Source: Acidobacteriota bacterium
Lineage (GTDB): Bacteria > Acidobacteriota > Terriglobia > Acidiferrales > UBA7541
Length of the DNA: 57,408 nt
Direction: 5' to 3'
NCBI GenBank assembly: GCA_003223295.1
Contig: QHYM01000101.1
Location: 1 to 57,408, forward strand
Position 1 is the stretch's first letter; the number at the start of each line of letters is the position of its first letter. The position numbers and the translations under genes were made by a program. Below the pieces are notes generated by a model. It was not told the origin of the DNA. It searched no databases and saw only the letters and a program-made list of their open reading frames with translations. Of this stretch, positions 8,910 to 17,849 are shown piece after piece.

Positions 8910-10148
8910 CTACTCATTGGATCTAACAATCAGGCCCCTTCTGTTATGGTCGTCAGGTACGAAGGACGGTGTCAGTTCGTTCTCCCGCAAGACTGCAAGA
9001 TACTCCCGGCAGAGCGCATCCCAGATCGTCCATTGCTGAAATTCTCGTTGGACTTGCTGCTGACCGGCGAGTTCAAGTTTGCGGACAAAAGCTTTGTCAG
9101 TGATAAGTCTTGCTAATGCATTGGCAAGTGCTACCACATCGCCGACAGGGAAAAGAAGGCCAGTGTGGCCGTCGGAGATGACGTCCACGGTCCCAGTGGC
9201 GCGGGCACCGACCACCGGTTTTCCAGCCGCGTGCGCTTCCAAAATGACCGTCGGCAAGCCTTCGCGATGACTTGGAAGAGCCACTATATCGGCCGCAGCA
9301 TACAGGCTGGGTGTATCTTTCACCGGGCCCGCAAAAATTACGTGCGGACATATGGCTATTTGCCTGCGAGTCTCGACAGGTAAGGGGTCTTCTGACTCAA
9401 AACATCCCGCCAATAACAGTCTGATGTCTGGGAATTGCTCATCGAGGCGCGTAAAAGCTTCCACCAGTTCGGGAATGCCCTTGTCCCGGGTTAAGCGTCC
9501 AACAAATAGGACGACCCTGGCTCTCTCAGGGATTCCCAACTGTCGCCGTAACGCTGCAGCTCGCTGTATTAATTTCGGGTTAGGCGCAAAGCGTGAAGCA
9601 TCTACACCATTGCAGCTGCCAGACCCGAGAAGTACAGTTCGCTCTCGAGTTGTGAGCCCGCAAGCAAGCGCCTTTTCCCGAACGCTGTGGCTAACACACA
9701 AGACGCGATGCGCAAATTGGCAGGCCAAGCGCTCTGCCCAGATGAGGAGTCGGCGCTTCAAGCCCTTAGTGGTCTCAAACCGCAGACCGTGCAGTGTGTA
9801 GAACCGACAAGGAACGCGGTTCAACCAAGCCGCAAAGCCCCCCAGCAACGCTGCCTTTGGCGTCCCGACATTGATTACCGCCGGACGAAGGGCTCGCATC
9901 GTGCGCCATAGACGCCAAAGGGATATGAGATCTCGCCACGGCGCGATTTTTCGTTCCATGGGTATTTCGATGGTGGAAATTCCCTCGGGTAGAACCACTT
10001 CCCATTCTCCCTCACGCCGCCCCGGACAGAGGACCGTCACATCAAATCCCCTACCCTGAAAATACTGCGGCTGACCTTGGAGATAGGCCAAGGCAATCGG
10101 AGAATTCAACACAAAGACAAGGCGACGCGGACGCGAATTCGAAATCAT
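8910..10148 (-). CDS. Glycosyltransferase family 4 protein
   Basis: 412 residues with a GT-B fold. The N-terminal acceptor half includes YTLHGLRFETT and VLCVSHSVREKAL. The C-terminal donor half has RVVLFVGRLTRDKGIPELVEA around residue 200, then ALPSHREGLPTVILEAHAAGKPVV around 285-310, the EX7E-type nucleotide-sugar site of retaining GT4 enzymes. It should transfer a sugar from a nucleotide donor to the lipid-linked EPS repeat unit in the cytoplasm. It starts 10 bases after the stop of the preceding glycosyltransferase gene, so the two are almost certainly co-transcribed. It most resembles PglA/capM-like enzymes; the exact sugar cannot be told. Confidence 0.9.
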   Translation of the reverse strand: MISNSRPRRLVFVLNSPIALAYLQGQPQYFQGRGFDVTVLCPGRREGEWEVVLPEGISTIEIPMERKIAPWRDLISLWRLWRTMRALRPAVINVGTPKAALLGGFAAWLNRVPCRFYTLHGLRFETTKGLKRRLLIWAERLACQFAHRVLCVSHSVREKALACGLTTRERTVLLGSGSCNGVDASRFAPNPKLIQRAAALRRQLGIPERARVVLFVGRLTRDKGIPELVEAFTRLDEQFPDIRLLLAGCFESEDPLPVETRRQIAICPHVIFAGPVKDTPSLYAAADIVALPSHREGLPTVILEAHAAGKPVVGARATGTVDVISDGHTGLLFPVGDVVALANALARLITDKAFVRKLELAGQQQVQREFQQWTIWDALCREYLAVLRENELTPSFVPDDHNRRGLIVRSNE

Positions 10149-10158
10149 TTTTCTGTTT

Positions 10159-11349
10159 TTACTGAGGATCTACCGAACACACCGGGGGAAAAGTGTGGGA
10201 AAGCTCGCCGTGTAACGTCCCTGTAGCCAACTGCGTGTAGATTGCTTGATAGCGCGCAACGATGTTTGAGATTGCGAAGTGCTCTTGGACTCGCCGCCTC
10301 GCGGCCACTCCCAGGCGGCCCCTTATTTCGGGTCCCGCATCGATGAGTTTCCACCATGCATTGGCCAAGGCGTTTGGATCGCCAGGAGCCACTACAATTC
10401 CAGTCTGTCCAACGATAATGGCGGAGTCTCCCACGTCAGTGACGACACAAGGCGTTCCACACGCCATGGCTTCACCGATAACGATGGGAAAGGCTTCACT
10501 GCGAGAAGCAGTCGTGGCGATATCTATCCCAGCAAAGACGCGCGGCATATCCTGGCGCACGCCTAAGAGATGACAGCAGTCGCGTAACCCCGCTGCGTCA
10601 ATCCATTCCGCCAATTGTGAGTTCTGCCACCTAATATCGAGACCGCAGAGCAAGAACTGAATTTCCGGTTTTTGTTCGTGCAATAGCGCTGCTGCCTGGA
10701 GGAAGTTGCAATGATCCTTATGGGGATGGAAGCGGGCAGCCATGCCAATGAGAAGAGTATCTTTGGGAATGCCTAGCTCCTCACGCAGCGAGGCTCGAGC
10801 TATTGGATCGGGTTTGACCTGTTCGAGATCGAAGCCGTTAGGGACAACCTCCAGTTTCTCCGAGGCGTAACCAAGTTCCTTATGAAGGCGCAGCGACGCC
10901 TGTGAGCAACATACAATTCTGGCCGACAGTCTTCGCGACAAGAGAGCGCACGCGCGATTGACGAGCATGGTGCGGCGCTTGTCCACAAGAGGGTCTAGTA
11001 CGCTGTGGTGGATGCCCCACACAACGGGCACGTCACTTGCTAAGTGAGCAGCAAAGGCGCCGACCAAGTTTGCGTGGTACATCCAGGTGTGAACGACATG
11101 CGGTCTCGACTCGCGGATCCATTTTGCGAGGCGCACTACGAGGAACGGGTTAGGAACACTCGCTTTCATCCCGAGTGTGCGCACGCGCACACCGATTCCT
11201 TGCATGCTCTCCGCCAAATCCAATATACCGGTAAGCGAAACGATTTCGTTTTCAAACCGCGCCCCATCCATCCCAGACACCATTCTGCAGAGCATGGTTT
11301 CCGCGCCGGCTGGGCCGAGCGTGGTGATGATATGCATGATTTTGATCAT
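10159..11349 (-). CDS. Glycosyltransferase family 4 protein
   Basis: About 396 residues. The open frame reaches 11358, where a TTG overlaps the upstream stop; the ATG at 11349 is preferred. The N-terminus IMHIITTLGPAGAETMLCRM is the glycine-rich acceptor-side loop typical of GT4 enzymes. TLLIGMAARFHPHKDHCNFL around residue 200 and EAFPIVIGEAMACGTPCVV around 290 form the donor site with paired glutamates. No signal peptide or membrane segment, so it is cytoplasmic or peripheral. It is translationally linked to its neighbours: the upstream gene ends at 11355 and the next starts at 10148. Expected role: one sugar transfer in assembly of the EPS repeat unit. Confidence 0.9.
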   Translation of the reverse strand: MIKIMHIITTLGPAGAETMLCRMVSGMDGARFENEIVSLTGILDLAESMQGIGVRVRTLGMKASVPNPFLVVRLAKWIRESRPHVVHTWMYHANLVGAFAAHLASDVPVVWGIHHSVLDPLVDKRRTMLVNRACALLSRRLSARIVCCSQASLRLHKELGYASEKLEVVPNGFDLEQVKPDPIARASLREELGIPKDTLLIGMAARFHPHKDHCNFLQAAALLHEQKPEIQFLLCGLDIRWQNSQLAEWIDAAGLRDCCHLLGVRQDMPRVFAGIDIATTASRSEAFPIVIGEAMACGTPCVVTDVGDSAIIVGQTGIVVAPGDPNALANAWWKLIDAGPEIRGRLGVAARRRVQEHFAISNIVARYQAIYTQLATGTLHGELSHTFPPVCSVDPQ

Positions 11350-11354
11350 ATCCT

Positions 11355-12530
11355 TCAAGTTTCCCGAAGTGACATGGCTTGCTGTCGATCAACGTTTTCG
11401 GTCTTGAGGCGATGCGAATGATCGATCAAATTGTCGTACAACTGCTCGTATTCCTGGACCATCTTCGAAACGTCAAGGTCTTTTGTGGCGCGCCGCGCCG
11501 CTGCCGCGCCCATTGTTTGCCTAGTTTCTGGTTTGCTTAAGAGAGAGCACATGCAGTCAGCGAGACCCCGCGCATCTCCCTGCCGCACCAGGAAACCTTC
11601 GCTTCCATCTGCGAAAAGGTCAGGCACGCCGCCGACCGCAGTGCTCACGATGGGGAGCCCGGCAGCCATTGCTTCCATAACCGAGAGCGGATTGCCTTCC
11701 CAGTCCGAGCTCAATACGAAGACATCCATGGCGTTTAATACGTCTGGTATATCAGTCCGCACTCCAAGGAAATGGACTTGCCCAGCCAGGCCGAGACTCT
11801 TTACTTCTTCTTTGAGTTGTTCCCTCAGAGGGCCTTCTCCAACCAGGACCAAATGGGAGTTCGGACCGGAAGCGGGGCCTTGCGCGAACGCTTTCAACAG
11901 CAGCGCGTGATTTTTCTGTGGGGCAAAACGCGCCACACACACAAAGAGAACTTGATCGTCGCCGAAACCCTCCTTTGCCCTCCATTCGTTTCGTGAGATC
12001 TTCGGCTGGGCATAAGCGGCCGTTGCAATACCGTTGGGGACAACGCGGCACTGTGGTATCCCATACAGACGCTTCAGGCTGAGTGCCACTTCTTCGGAAA
12101 CAGCTACAGGGACTACCCCGTGCTTGAATGCGTAGCGCTGAATAAACCGCGCTCTCGGTTCGATCTCTCGTTCCGCCAAATTGTGGACTGTGTGCAACAA
12201 GGATGTGTACTTTAGAAGTAACAGAGATGGTAAGGCGTACCGAAGCACGTGCAGATGGGTGTGAACAATATCCGGGCGATAATCGCTTAACACGCGATGC
12301 AGCCGGAGGTACGTCCGGCCGTCAAATCCCCACCCCTTTCCAAGGTAGCTAACCGGCACGCCAAGATCATCGAGAAAATGTTCGAGGTCACATCCGGTTC
12401 GGCGCCAGATCGAGACCAACGCCGTTTCGAACCGCTCCGAGTTCAATCCTCTGGCTATGTCAACGGCAACGCGTTCGGCGCCACCGGGTCCCATCATGGG
12501 AACGATATGGACTACTTTAATCTTCTTCAT
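11355..12530 (-). CDS. Glycosyltransferase family 4 protein
   Basis: 391 residues with N-terminal VVHIVPMMGPGGAERVAVDI (acceptor-side glycine loop) and C-terminal VLFVCVARFAPQKNHALLLKA plus LSSDWEGNPLSVMEAMAAGLPIVST, the donor site with the EX7E pattern. It is similar in architecture to the following gene at 10159-11349, and the two probably arose from one family though they are clearly diverged. It lies 70 bases after the ligase/polymerase gene and overlaps the start region of the next gene, as expected in a tightly packed operon. It adds one sugar to the lipid-linked precursor; linkage and sugar are unknown. Confidence 0.9.
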   Translation of the reverse strand: MKKIKVVHIVPMMGPGGAERVAVDIARGLNSERFETALVSIWRRTGCDLEHFLDDLGVPVSYLGKGWGFDGRTYLRLHRVLSDYRPDIVHTHLHVLRYALPSLLLLKYTSLLHTVHNLAEREIEPRARFIQRYAFKHGVVPVAVSEEVALSLKRLYGIPQCRVVPNGIATAAYAQPKISRNEWRAKEGFGDDQVLFVCVARFAPQKNHALLLKAFAQGPASGPNSHLVLVGEGPLREQLKEEVKSLGLAGQVHFLGVRTDIPDVLNAMDVFVLSSDWEGNPLSVMEAMAAGLPIVSTAVGGVPDLFADGSEGFLVRQGDARGLADCMCSLLSKPETRQTMGAAAARRATKDLDVSKMVQEYEQLYDNLIDHSHRLKTENVDRQQAMSLRET

Positions 12531-12600
12531 GGCGTCAGTTTGTCTAGTCGGTGGAAATTCCTCTTCGTGGACCTAGGCGCGGCTCACGAGAGCACGATTC

Positions 12601-13950
12601 TCACGACCACGATAAGTGCAAAGCCGGTGCTTGACTCTCCTCAATGTCGAAAGCGCCCGCCTGTGCGGTGAAGCGCTTCTTGCCCATGGCGCCGTATTGC
12701 GCCAACAGTAGGCCGAAGAAGAACCACGTTGGTTTCCGCATTTCCCAAGTCAGACTGGACACCCCAACCAGCCACACTGCCAAACAGACAAACCACAGTT
12801 TGCGGGGAAGGGAAGGCAGGGCCATCATTGACAGCACCAAGACGCCTAGTAAGGCGCAAAAGACAGCAAGACCGATCACTCCCTGCTCTACAAGGACCGA
12901 CAAGAACGTATTGTGGGCGGGGGGCGCGGGCGAGTCCGGGTCGTCGAGGCGAATCGGTTCTGCCAAGACACGGCAAACGACGAGCCGGAATGCGTTCGAT
13001 CCAATACCGAGAAATGGATGCTCGCGGAAAATTTCCCAGCCTGCGCTCCAGATAACCCTGCGCCCGGAGAGCGTCCCATGTTCCAATGCGTCGGGCACGG
13101 TCGAAAGGCGTTCCCAGGAGGTCGCGGGTACGAAGACAAGAACACCAGTAACCAGGAGTGACCCCGTCAATAGAACACCGATTCTCTGGCGCCCGGTGAG
13201 GCGCGCACTGGTAAGCGGCACGATGGCCAGCGCCACAAGACACGCAAGCGTGGCGCCCCTTGAGGCTGTAAGCAATACCGTGGTTCCTGCCAAGGCTAGT
13301 TGCAACCTGTAGACCCACGCCATTAGGCCTTTGCCTTGAATAAGCAGGCAGTAAGAGACAGGGATGCTTAACGCCATCATGAGTCCAAGATCGTTCGCAT
13401 CTAACCGTGCACCCGCGTAGCGCTGGTAAGAGGACTCCTGATGAGAAAGAAACATATATATCGTGTCTATTCCCGAAACGAAGGTTCCCAAGATGTAAGC
13501 CTGCATTAATCGCTTCTGTGCTTCAGCGGTTGGGGCGAGTTCCCATATCAGCCACACGAGCACCAAGAGCTGAATGTAGGTAACCGTTTGAGTGAGAGTG
13601 CCCTCCGGATAAAGACTCCAGAGGTAGCTTCCCGCTGCCGATATGACAAACAGAGCCATCATAAAGTGGCCAGCTGCGGGGCGTCTTAGACTCCCCTTTT
13701 CGAGGATTGCCATGAACCCGAGAACAACCGCCCCTGTTCCGATCAAGCGTGCGCTTGTGCCAAAGCCAGAAATCGTGATGGCATCTTCCCAGGGAATAGC
13801 GAACAGCAGTAACCAAAGAGAAGTGAATGCTAGCTTGCCGAGGCCCGTCAGCTCTTCTGCCCTCGCGAAAGGGCGGGTGCCAACATTCCTAGCAGGTTTG
13901 ATTGCGGCCCAATCCCCCGGTGGTGCCGCCAGTGGTGCGGACAGCGTCAT
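12601..13950 (-). CDS. O-antigen ligase / Wzy-type polymerase family membrane protein
   Basis: 449 residues with about ten to twelve hydrophobic segments, beginning after a 35-residue cytoplasmic N-terminus. The Wzy_C (O-antigen ligase) hallmark is near residue 340-375: a large periplasmic loop including GIGSNAF followed by HNTFLSVLVEQGVIGLAVF. Proteins of this family either polymerise EPS repeat units or ligate glycan to a lipid or protein, and sequence alone does not separate these. As it sits beside Wzx-, Wza- and Wzc-like genes, a polymerase role (Wzy) is the simplest reading. Its ATG overlaps the flippase stop by four bases (ATGA type), indicating translational coupling. Confidence 0.85.
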   Translation of the reverse strand: MTLSAPLAAPPGDWAAIKPARNVGTRPFARAEELTGLGKLAFTSLWLLLFAIPWEDAITISGFGTSARLIGTGAVVLGFMAILEKGSLRRPAAGHFMMALFVISAAGSYLWSLYPEGTLTQTVTYIQLLVLVWLIWELAPTAEAQKRLMQAYILGTFVSGIDTIYMFLSHQESSYQRYAGARLDANDLGLMMALSIPVSYCLLIQGKGLMAWVYRLQLALAGTTVLLTASRGATLACLVALAIVPLTSARLTGRQRIGVLLTGSLLVTGVLVFVPATSWERLSTVPDALEHGTLSGRRVIWSAGWEIFREHPFLGIGSNAFRLVVCRVLAEPIRLDDPDSPAPPAHNTFLSVLVEQGVIGLAVFCALLGVLVLSMMALPSLPRKLWFVCLAVWLVGVSSLTWEMRKPTWFFFGLLLAQYGAMGKKRFTAQAGAFDIEESQAPALHLSWS

Positions 13951-15272
13951 GCCGGTTCAGCCCTTTGGGTATACAGGCGAGTCTGCAATTGCACGCCTCT
14001 CAGCAAAACGATGATGCTCCCGGCAAGCTGCACGATTGTAGCGACGAGCATCGCAAAAACCGCCCCGAGCAGGCCGCGCTGCGGAACCAGCCAATAACAG
14101 GTGAGGAAAAGGCTTAGAATAGAGGCTGCATTCAGTCCAATCTGCGGCTTATACAGATTGGCTGCGGTCATCCCGAATCCCAAGAACTGAGCCATAAACG
14201 AAACGCCACCGGCCACCATGATCCAGGGCAGGAGGTCTGCTCGTTGAGCGTACTCGGGCCGAAACACCATGGTAAGGATCTCGCGCCCCGCTAGTTTGGA
14301 GACGAGCATGCCGCACAGTCCGATCGCCATCCCAAGAGCAAGTAGCTTTCCGAGGAGCGACCAGAACACCGCAAGATTGCCGGCGGCGTACGATCTTGCC
14401 AACCGAGTGAAGGCCGACTGACCCAGCGAAACCACGGCCATGTTTCCTATCGACACTACAAGTCCAATTGCCGCGAAAACGCCGACAGACCGGTCTCCTA
14501 GCGCACTCTTGATGAAGAAATTGGGGATGCTCGAATTCAAACAGCCCAAGAGCATTACCACTCCGAGGGGGAGGCTGACCCAGAGCACTTTGCGTTGCAC
14601 GGCAAAGTCGAACCGCGGGGTTAGCGGCTCGCTTCGAGAGAACCATTTGGACTGTGCGGTCAGACCTTGGGTGCGCCCGCCCATGTCATAGCTGAAGAGA
14701 ATGACCCCGCGTGCCAAGGCTACACCTGCGATTCCCCACAGAACACTCCGGCTTACATAAGTGGCGAATACCAGGCTGAGCACGGAAAGCAGCGACCTTG
14801 CAATGAGTGATTTAGAGATCTCCGCCATTCTGTCGTGTAGTTGCAGGCGCGCGTAATACACATCGCTGATGGTTTCAACGCCGTACGCCACGCCCACCAT
14901 TAAAACTACTGTCGTCAGGTTCCGGTCGTAGGAAAGGATTTGCGTAATGGCGAAAACAATCGCGAGCGCCAGCGATGTAGTAAGGAGCCGAAGACCGAGG
15001 TAATGGCCGAAAACAGCATGCTGATGGCTGTTAGAGATCAGGACCGCCCGTAGTTGCAGGTTCGTGAACAACATCACCGGGTACACGAGAGCCAGACCTA
15101 AGGCGTACTGTCCTACCATTTCCGGCCGAACCAGCTTCGCCAAGAGCATCAGCGTCACAAACTGTCCGCCTGCATAGATGGCATTCCCGACAAACATCCA
15201 GCTGAAATCCGCGCCCAAGGACGCGGGTTTTTCTTGAGCGATGGCAAGCGCAGTTGGAGATTCGACATTCAT
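13947..15272 (-). CDS. Oligosaccharide flippase family protein (Wzx/MATE-type)
   Basis: 441 residues with a regular series of about twelve to fourteen hydrophobic helices (FVGNAIYAGGQFVTLMLLAKLV at the start, through LLGAVFAMLVATIVQLAGSIIVLL at the end), the pattern of polysaccharide biosynthesis proteins in the MOP/MATE superfamily. It should move undecaprenyl-linked repeat units from the inner to the outer leaflet of the cytoplasmic membrane. Start ATG 15272 lies three bases after the SGNH gene stop, and the end overlaps the polymerase gene, so it sits inside one transcription unit. No unusual insertions. Confidence 0.87.
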   Translation of the reverse strand: MNVESPTALAIAQEKPASLGADFSWMFVGNAIYAGGQFVTLMLLAKLVRPEMVGQYALGLALVYPVMLFTNLQLRAVLISNSHQHAVFGHYLGLRLLTTSLALAIVFAITQILSYDRNLTTVVLMVGVAYGVETISDVYYARLQLHDRMAEISKSLIARSLLSVLSLVFATYVSRSVLWGIAGVALARGVILFSYDMGGRTQGLTAQSKWFSRSEPLTPRFDFAVQRKVLWVSLPLGVVMLLGCLNSSIPNFFIKSALGDRSVGVFAAIGLVVSIGNMAVVSLGQSAFTRLARSYAAGNLAVFWSLLGKLLALGMAIGLCGMLVSKLAGREILTMVFRPEYAQRADLLPWIMVAGGVSFMAQFLGFGMTAANLYKPQIGLNAASILSLFLTCYWLVPQRGLLGAVFAMLVATIVQLAGSIIVLLRGVQLQTRLYTQRAEPA

Positions 15273-15275
15273 AGG

Positions 15276-16310
15276 TCAGCGATCGGAGCCAATAAGGGAT
15301 CTCTGTGTACTTAGGGATGAAAGCGCAGAAACCGGATCTGGAGCACGACGTTGAACCCGGGACACCAGCGAATTACCAGTCGCAACCCGCTCGGGGAGGT
15401 CTTTCGCCAGCGCAGACGTGAAAAGCAGCGCGCCCTCCGAATTCAGATGCATGCCATCATGATCGTAAAACTTTGCCGATAGCGCCGCTGGATCAATCGG
15501 CACAGACACATCCACTCCCACCCGGTGCGCGGCACTTGCCATTTGGCCGACGGCATTCTCTGAAGAGAGAGTCGGAGGGACCAAAAGAATCAGCTTTGCT
15601 CCGTACGATTCGCATAGGTCACGCAGCCTCTGCAAACGGGGAATGGCGATCGCATCAAACTCGCGACCCTGAGGAATGGATGGCGCCGGTCTTATGAGTG
15701 AGAAAAGATCTTGAAGATGCGGCACTACGCGGCTAAGAACCTGGGTTCGAATTGCGCTCCGCGTATCCCAGAACGTGCTCAAATGTGCCAGCAAAAGATT
15801 GCTCGTTGCCGTGTGATCTAGATTTAGGTCGGAAGCCACGGCGAGCGTATCTCGGGCGTCCAAGAACAACATGGGAACATAATCCTGGCGCACGCCGCTC
15901 TCCAGGAAGTAATTCACGCCTACGCCCACAACAATCACTTCGGGCCTTACCCCCCGACGGAAAAGTCGTTCCAGACCGTAAAGCCAATCGTAATAACCGG
16001 TTGCCTCAAGAAAGATGGGATAGATGCGCATCCTCGAGGAAGTCAACGCCTTCAGACGATCCATCTCAACTCCTCGCAGCAGTAAGGAATTGCCAACCAT
16101 CAGGACAGACGCCGGTTCTCTGGTTCCAGCGGGACGGATTTTGAGGGCTTGCTCATACTGTTGAGAAATGCGCGCATAGGTGGGTGAATCATGCTTTAAA
16201 AGGTAGTCGGACGAGACCTCCAAGCCGATAATGAGAATGGCGCAGATCCAGGCCAGGCCTTTTGCATAGGCCACGGCCGCAGGTTCAGAAGCGGAAATAG
16301 ATGAACGCAT
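15276..16310 (-). CDS. Membrane-anchored SGNH-type esterase/acetyltransferase partner of the MBOAT protein
   Basis: 344 residues. One N-terminal membrane helix (GLAWICAILIIGLEVSSDYL) is followed by an SGNH-fold domain: VLMVGNSLLLRGVE near residue 70 carries the nucleophile serine in a G-N-S block, and DHDGMHLNSEGALLF near 285 carries the D-x-x-H catalytic pair. Proteins of this shape beside an MBOAT gene act like AlgJ/AlgX/DltD-type partners, taking the acyl group passed across the membrane and placing it on the exported polymer (family knowledge; specificity inferred). The start lies inside the MBOAT gene (26-base overlap), which supports tight coupling. Catalytic residues look intact, so it is unlikely to be a dead homologue. 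Confidence 0.78.
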   Translation of the reverse strand: MRSSISASEPAAVAYAKGLAWICAILIIGLEVSSDYLLKHDSPTYARISQQYEQALKIRPAGTREPASVLMVGNSLLLRGVEMDRLKALTSSRMRIYPIFLEATGYYDWLYGLERLFRRGVRPEVIVVGVGVNYFLESGVRQDYVPMLFLDARDTLAVASDLNLDHTATSNLLLAHLSTFWDTRSAIRTQVLSRVVPHLQDLFSLIRPAPSIPQGREFDAIAIPRLQRLRDLCESYGAKLILLVPPTLSSENAVGQMASAAHRVGVDVSVPIDPAALSAKFYDHDGMHLNSEGALLFTSALAKDLPERVATGNSLVSRVQRRAPDPVSALSSLSTQRSLIGSDR

Positions 16311-17715
16311 TGAATGTGTTTCCTGAGAAAAGCGCTAACAGAACGATAGCCGCAGTCGCGAGCCCAGTCCTAAAGGCGTAGGAAGCGCGGGCAAAAGGGT
16401 ATTCCTGGTTAGAAGCTTCCAGCAGCAAATCCACGAGGAACAACGGTACGGAGAAGAGGCTCAACATAAGAAACGCCGATGCGTACTCGCTGCGCCAGGC
16501 GAAATTAGACAGTCCAGCCAAGAACTCTATCGCTGAATTGAGGGAGGTCGATCGGAAGAAAGCTAAGCTCAAGCAAAAGATGTTAAAAGTGAGAATACGC
16601 TGTGCCCAGAGCGAGAGAAAAGCCGCGAAGGGTTTGGGCTGCGCCGCACCGTCGGGCTTTGAGGCCGGCCACAGGTGTCGCTCAATTGCCAAGACAACGC
16701 CATGAATAGCGCCAAAGATGACGAACGTCCAGTTTGCGCCATGCCAAAGTCCCGCCAGAACCATCGTGACCAGGAGGTTCCAGAATGTTTTCCATTTCCC
16801 GCCGGCGCTGCCACCCAAGGGGATGTACAAGTAGTCTCGCAGCCAGGTGCTCAAACTAATGTGCCAGCGACGCCAAAGATCTTGCAGCCGGGGAGCCAGA
16901 AACGGCTGCCGGAAATTAACCATGAAATGGAAACCCATCAGTTGAGCGCTGCCACGCGCGATATCGCTATAGCCGCTGAAGTCACCATACACTTGCCACG
17001 CAAACGCGTAGGTCCCGATCAAAACAATCCAGAAGTTTGGCGGGCCAAATTGCCCGCCAAACGCAGCATTTGCCAGCAGCGCGCAGTTGTCTGCAACCAC
17101 GCACTTACGCACGAGACCGGAAAAAATCAGCATCAGACCGTCGAAAAACCGGTCGGCATCAAAGGTGCGTTCCTTCTGGACTTGAGGGAGTAAGTGCCCC
17201 GGTCTTTGAATTGGGCCTGCGATCAGGTGTGGAAACAAGCTGACGAATAGGCCGTATTCGAAGAAGGATTTCGCAGGCTCAAGTCTGCCCTTATAGACAT
17301 CTACGATGTAGGCCACTTCCTGAAATGTATAGAAAGAGATGCCGGGCGGAAGAATGACGCGGATGAGGGGCAAAGGAATATTGTGGATGCCCATAGTGTT
17401 CAAGGCCGCTGAAAAGGAGTCAACGAAAAAGTTAAAGTACTTGAATGTTCCGAGAATGGAGAAATTCAGCAGCAGGGAGAAGATAAACCACTTTTTACGA
17501 TTCGCATTTTCGCCAATCGGCGCGATCTTCTGCGCGATTACGAAATCCATCGTTGTGCTGCAGATCATGAGCGCAAGAAAGCGCCAATCCCACCAACCAT
17601 AGAAGACGTAGCTCGCCAGCAACAGAAAGATGTTTTGCCCGCGGCGATCCAAACACCAATAGGCCAGCACGACAGGGATCAAGAAAACAAAATATGCGGG
17701 AGAATCGAAAAGCAT
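16285..17715 (-). CDS. MBOAT family O-acyltransferase (AlgI/DltB-like)
   Basis: 476 residues with about eleven membrane helices. The N-terminus MLFDSPAYFVFLIPVVLAYW is typical of the AlgI-type family. The invariant catalytic histidine region is LAGLWHGANWTFVIFGAIHG around residues 305-325, preceded by the family block RRWHISLSTWLRDYLYIPLGG. These enzymes pass acetyl groups from a cytoplasmic donor across the membrane for O-acylation of an exported polymer. It directly overlaps the SGNH gene, which probably finishes the transfer. In this cluster it indicates that the exopolysaccharide is O-acetylated. A 134-base gap separates it from the tyrosine kinase gene upstream, the largest gap inside the core cluster. 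Confidence 0.92.
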   Translation of the reverse strand: MLFDSPAYFVFLIPVVLAYWCLDRRGQNIFLLLASYVFYGWWDWRFLALMICSTTMDFVIAQKIAPIGENANRKKWFIFSLLLNFSILGTFKYFNFFVDSFSAALNTMGIHNIPLPLIRVILPPGISFYTFQEVAYIVDVYKGRLEPAKSFFEYGLFVSLFPHLIAGPIQRPGHLLPQVQKERTFDADRFFDGLMLIFSGLVRKCVVADNCALLANAAFGGQFGPPNFWIVLIGTYAFAWQVYGDFSGYSDIARGSAQLMGFHFMVNFRQPFLAPRLQDLWRRWHISLSTWLRDYLYIPLGGSAGGKWKTFWNLLVTMVLAGLWHGANWTFVIFGAIHGVVLAIERHLWPASKPDGAAQPKPFAAFLSLWAQRILTFNIFCLSLAFFRSTSLNSAIEFLAGLSNFAWRSEYASAFLMLSLFSVPLFLVDLLLEASNQEYPFARASYAFRTGLATAAIVLLALFSGNTFNAFIYFRF

Positions 17716-17849
17716 GCTGATACGTGAAGTGCGACGCTTATCCTTAGAAGGAAGCCTCAGAATATGGCTTGGAGAGGTTCCTTGAAACTTACCTTCATTT
17801 GAAGCATTTGGAGACCGATTGCGCGACCGACGACGATCACCAGATTGGC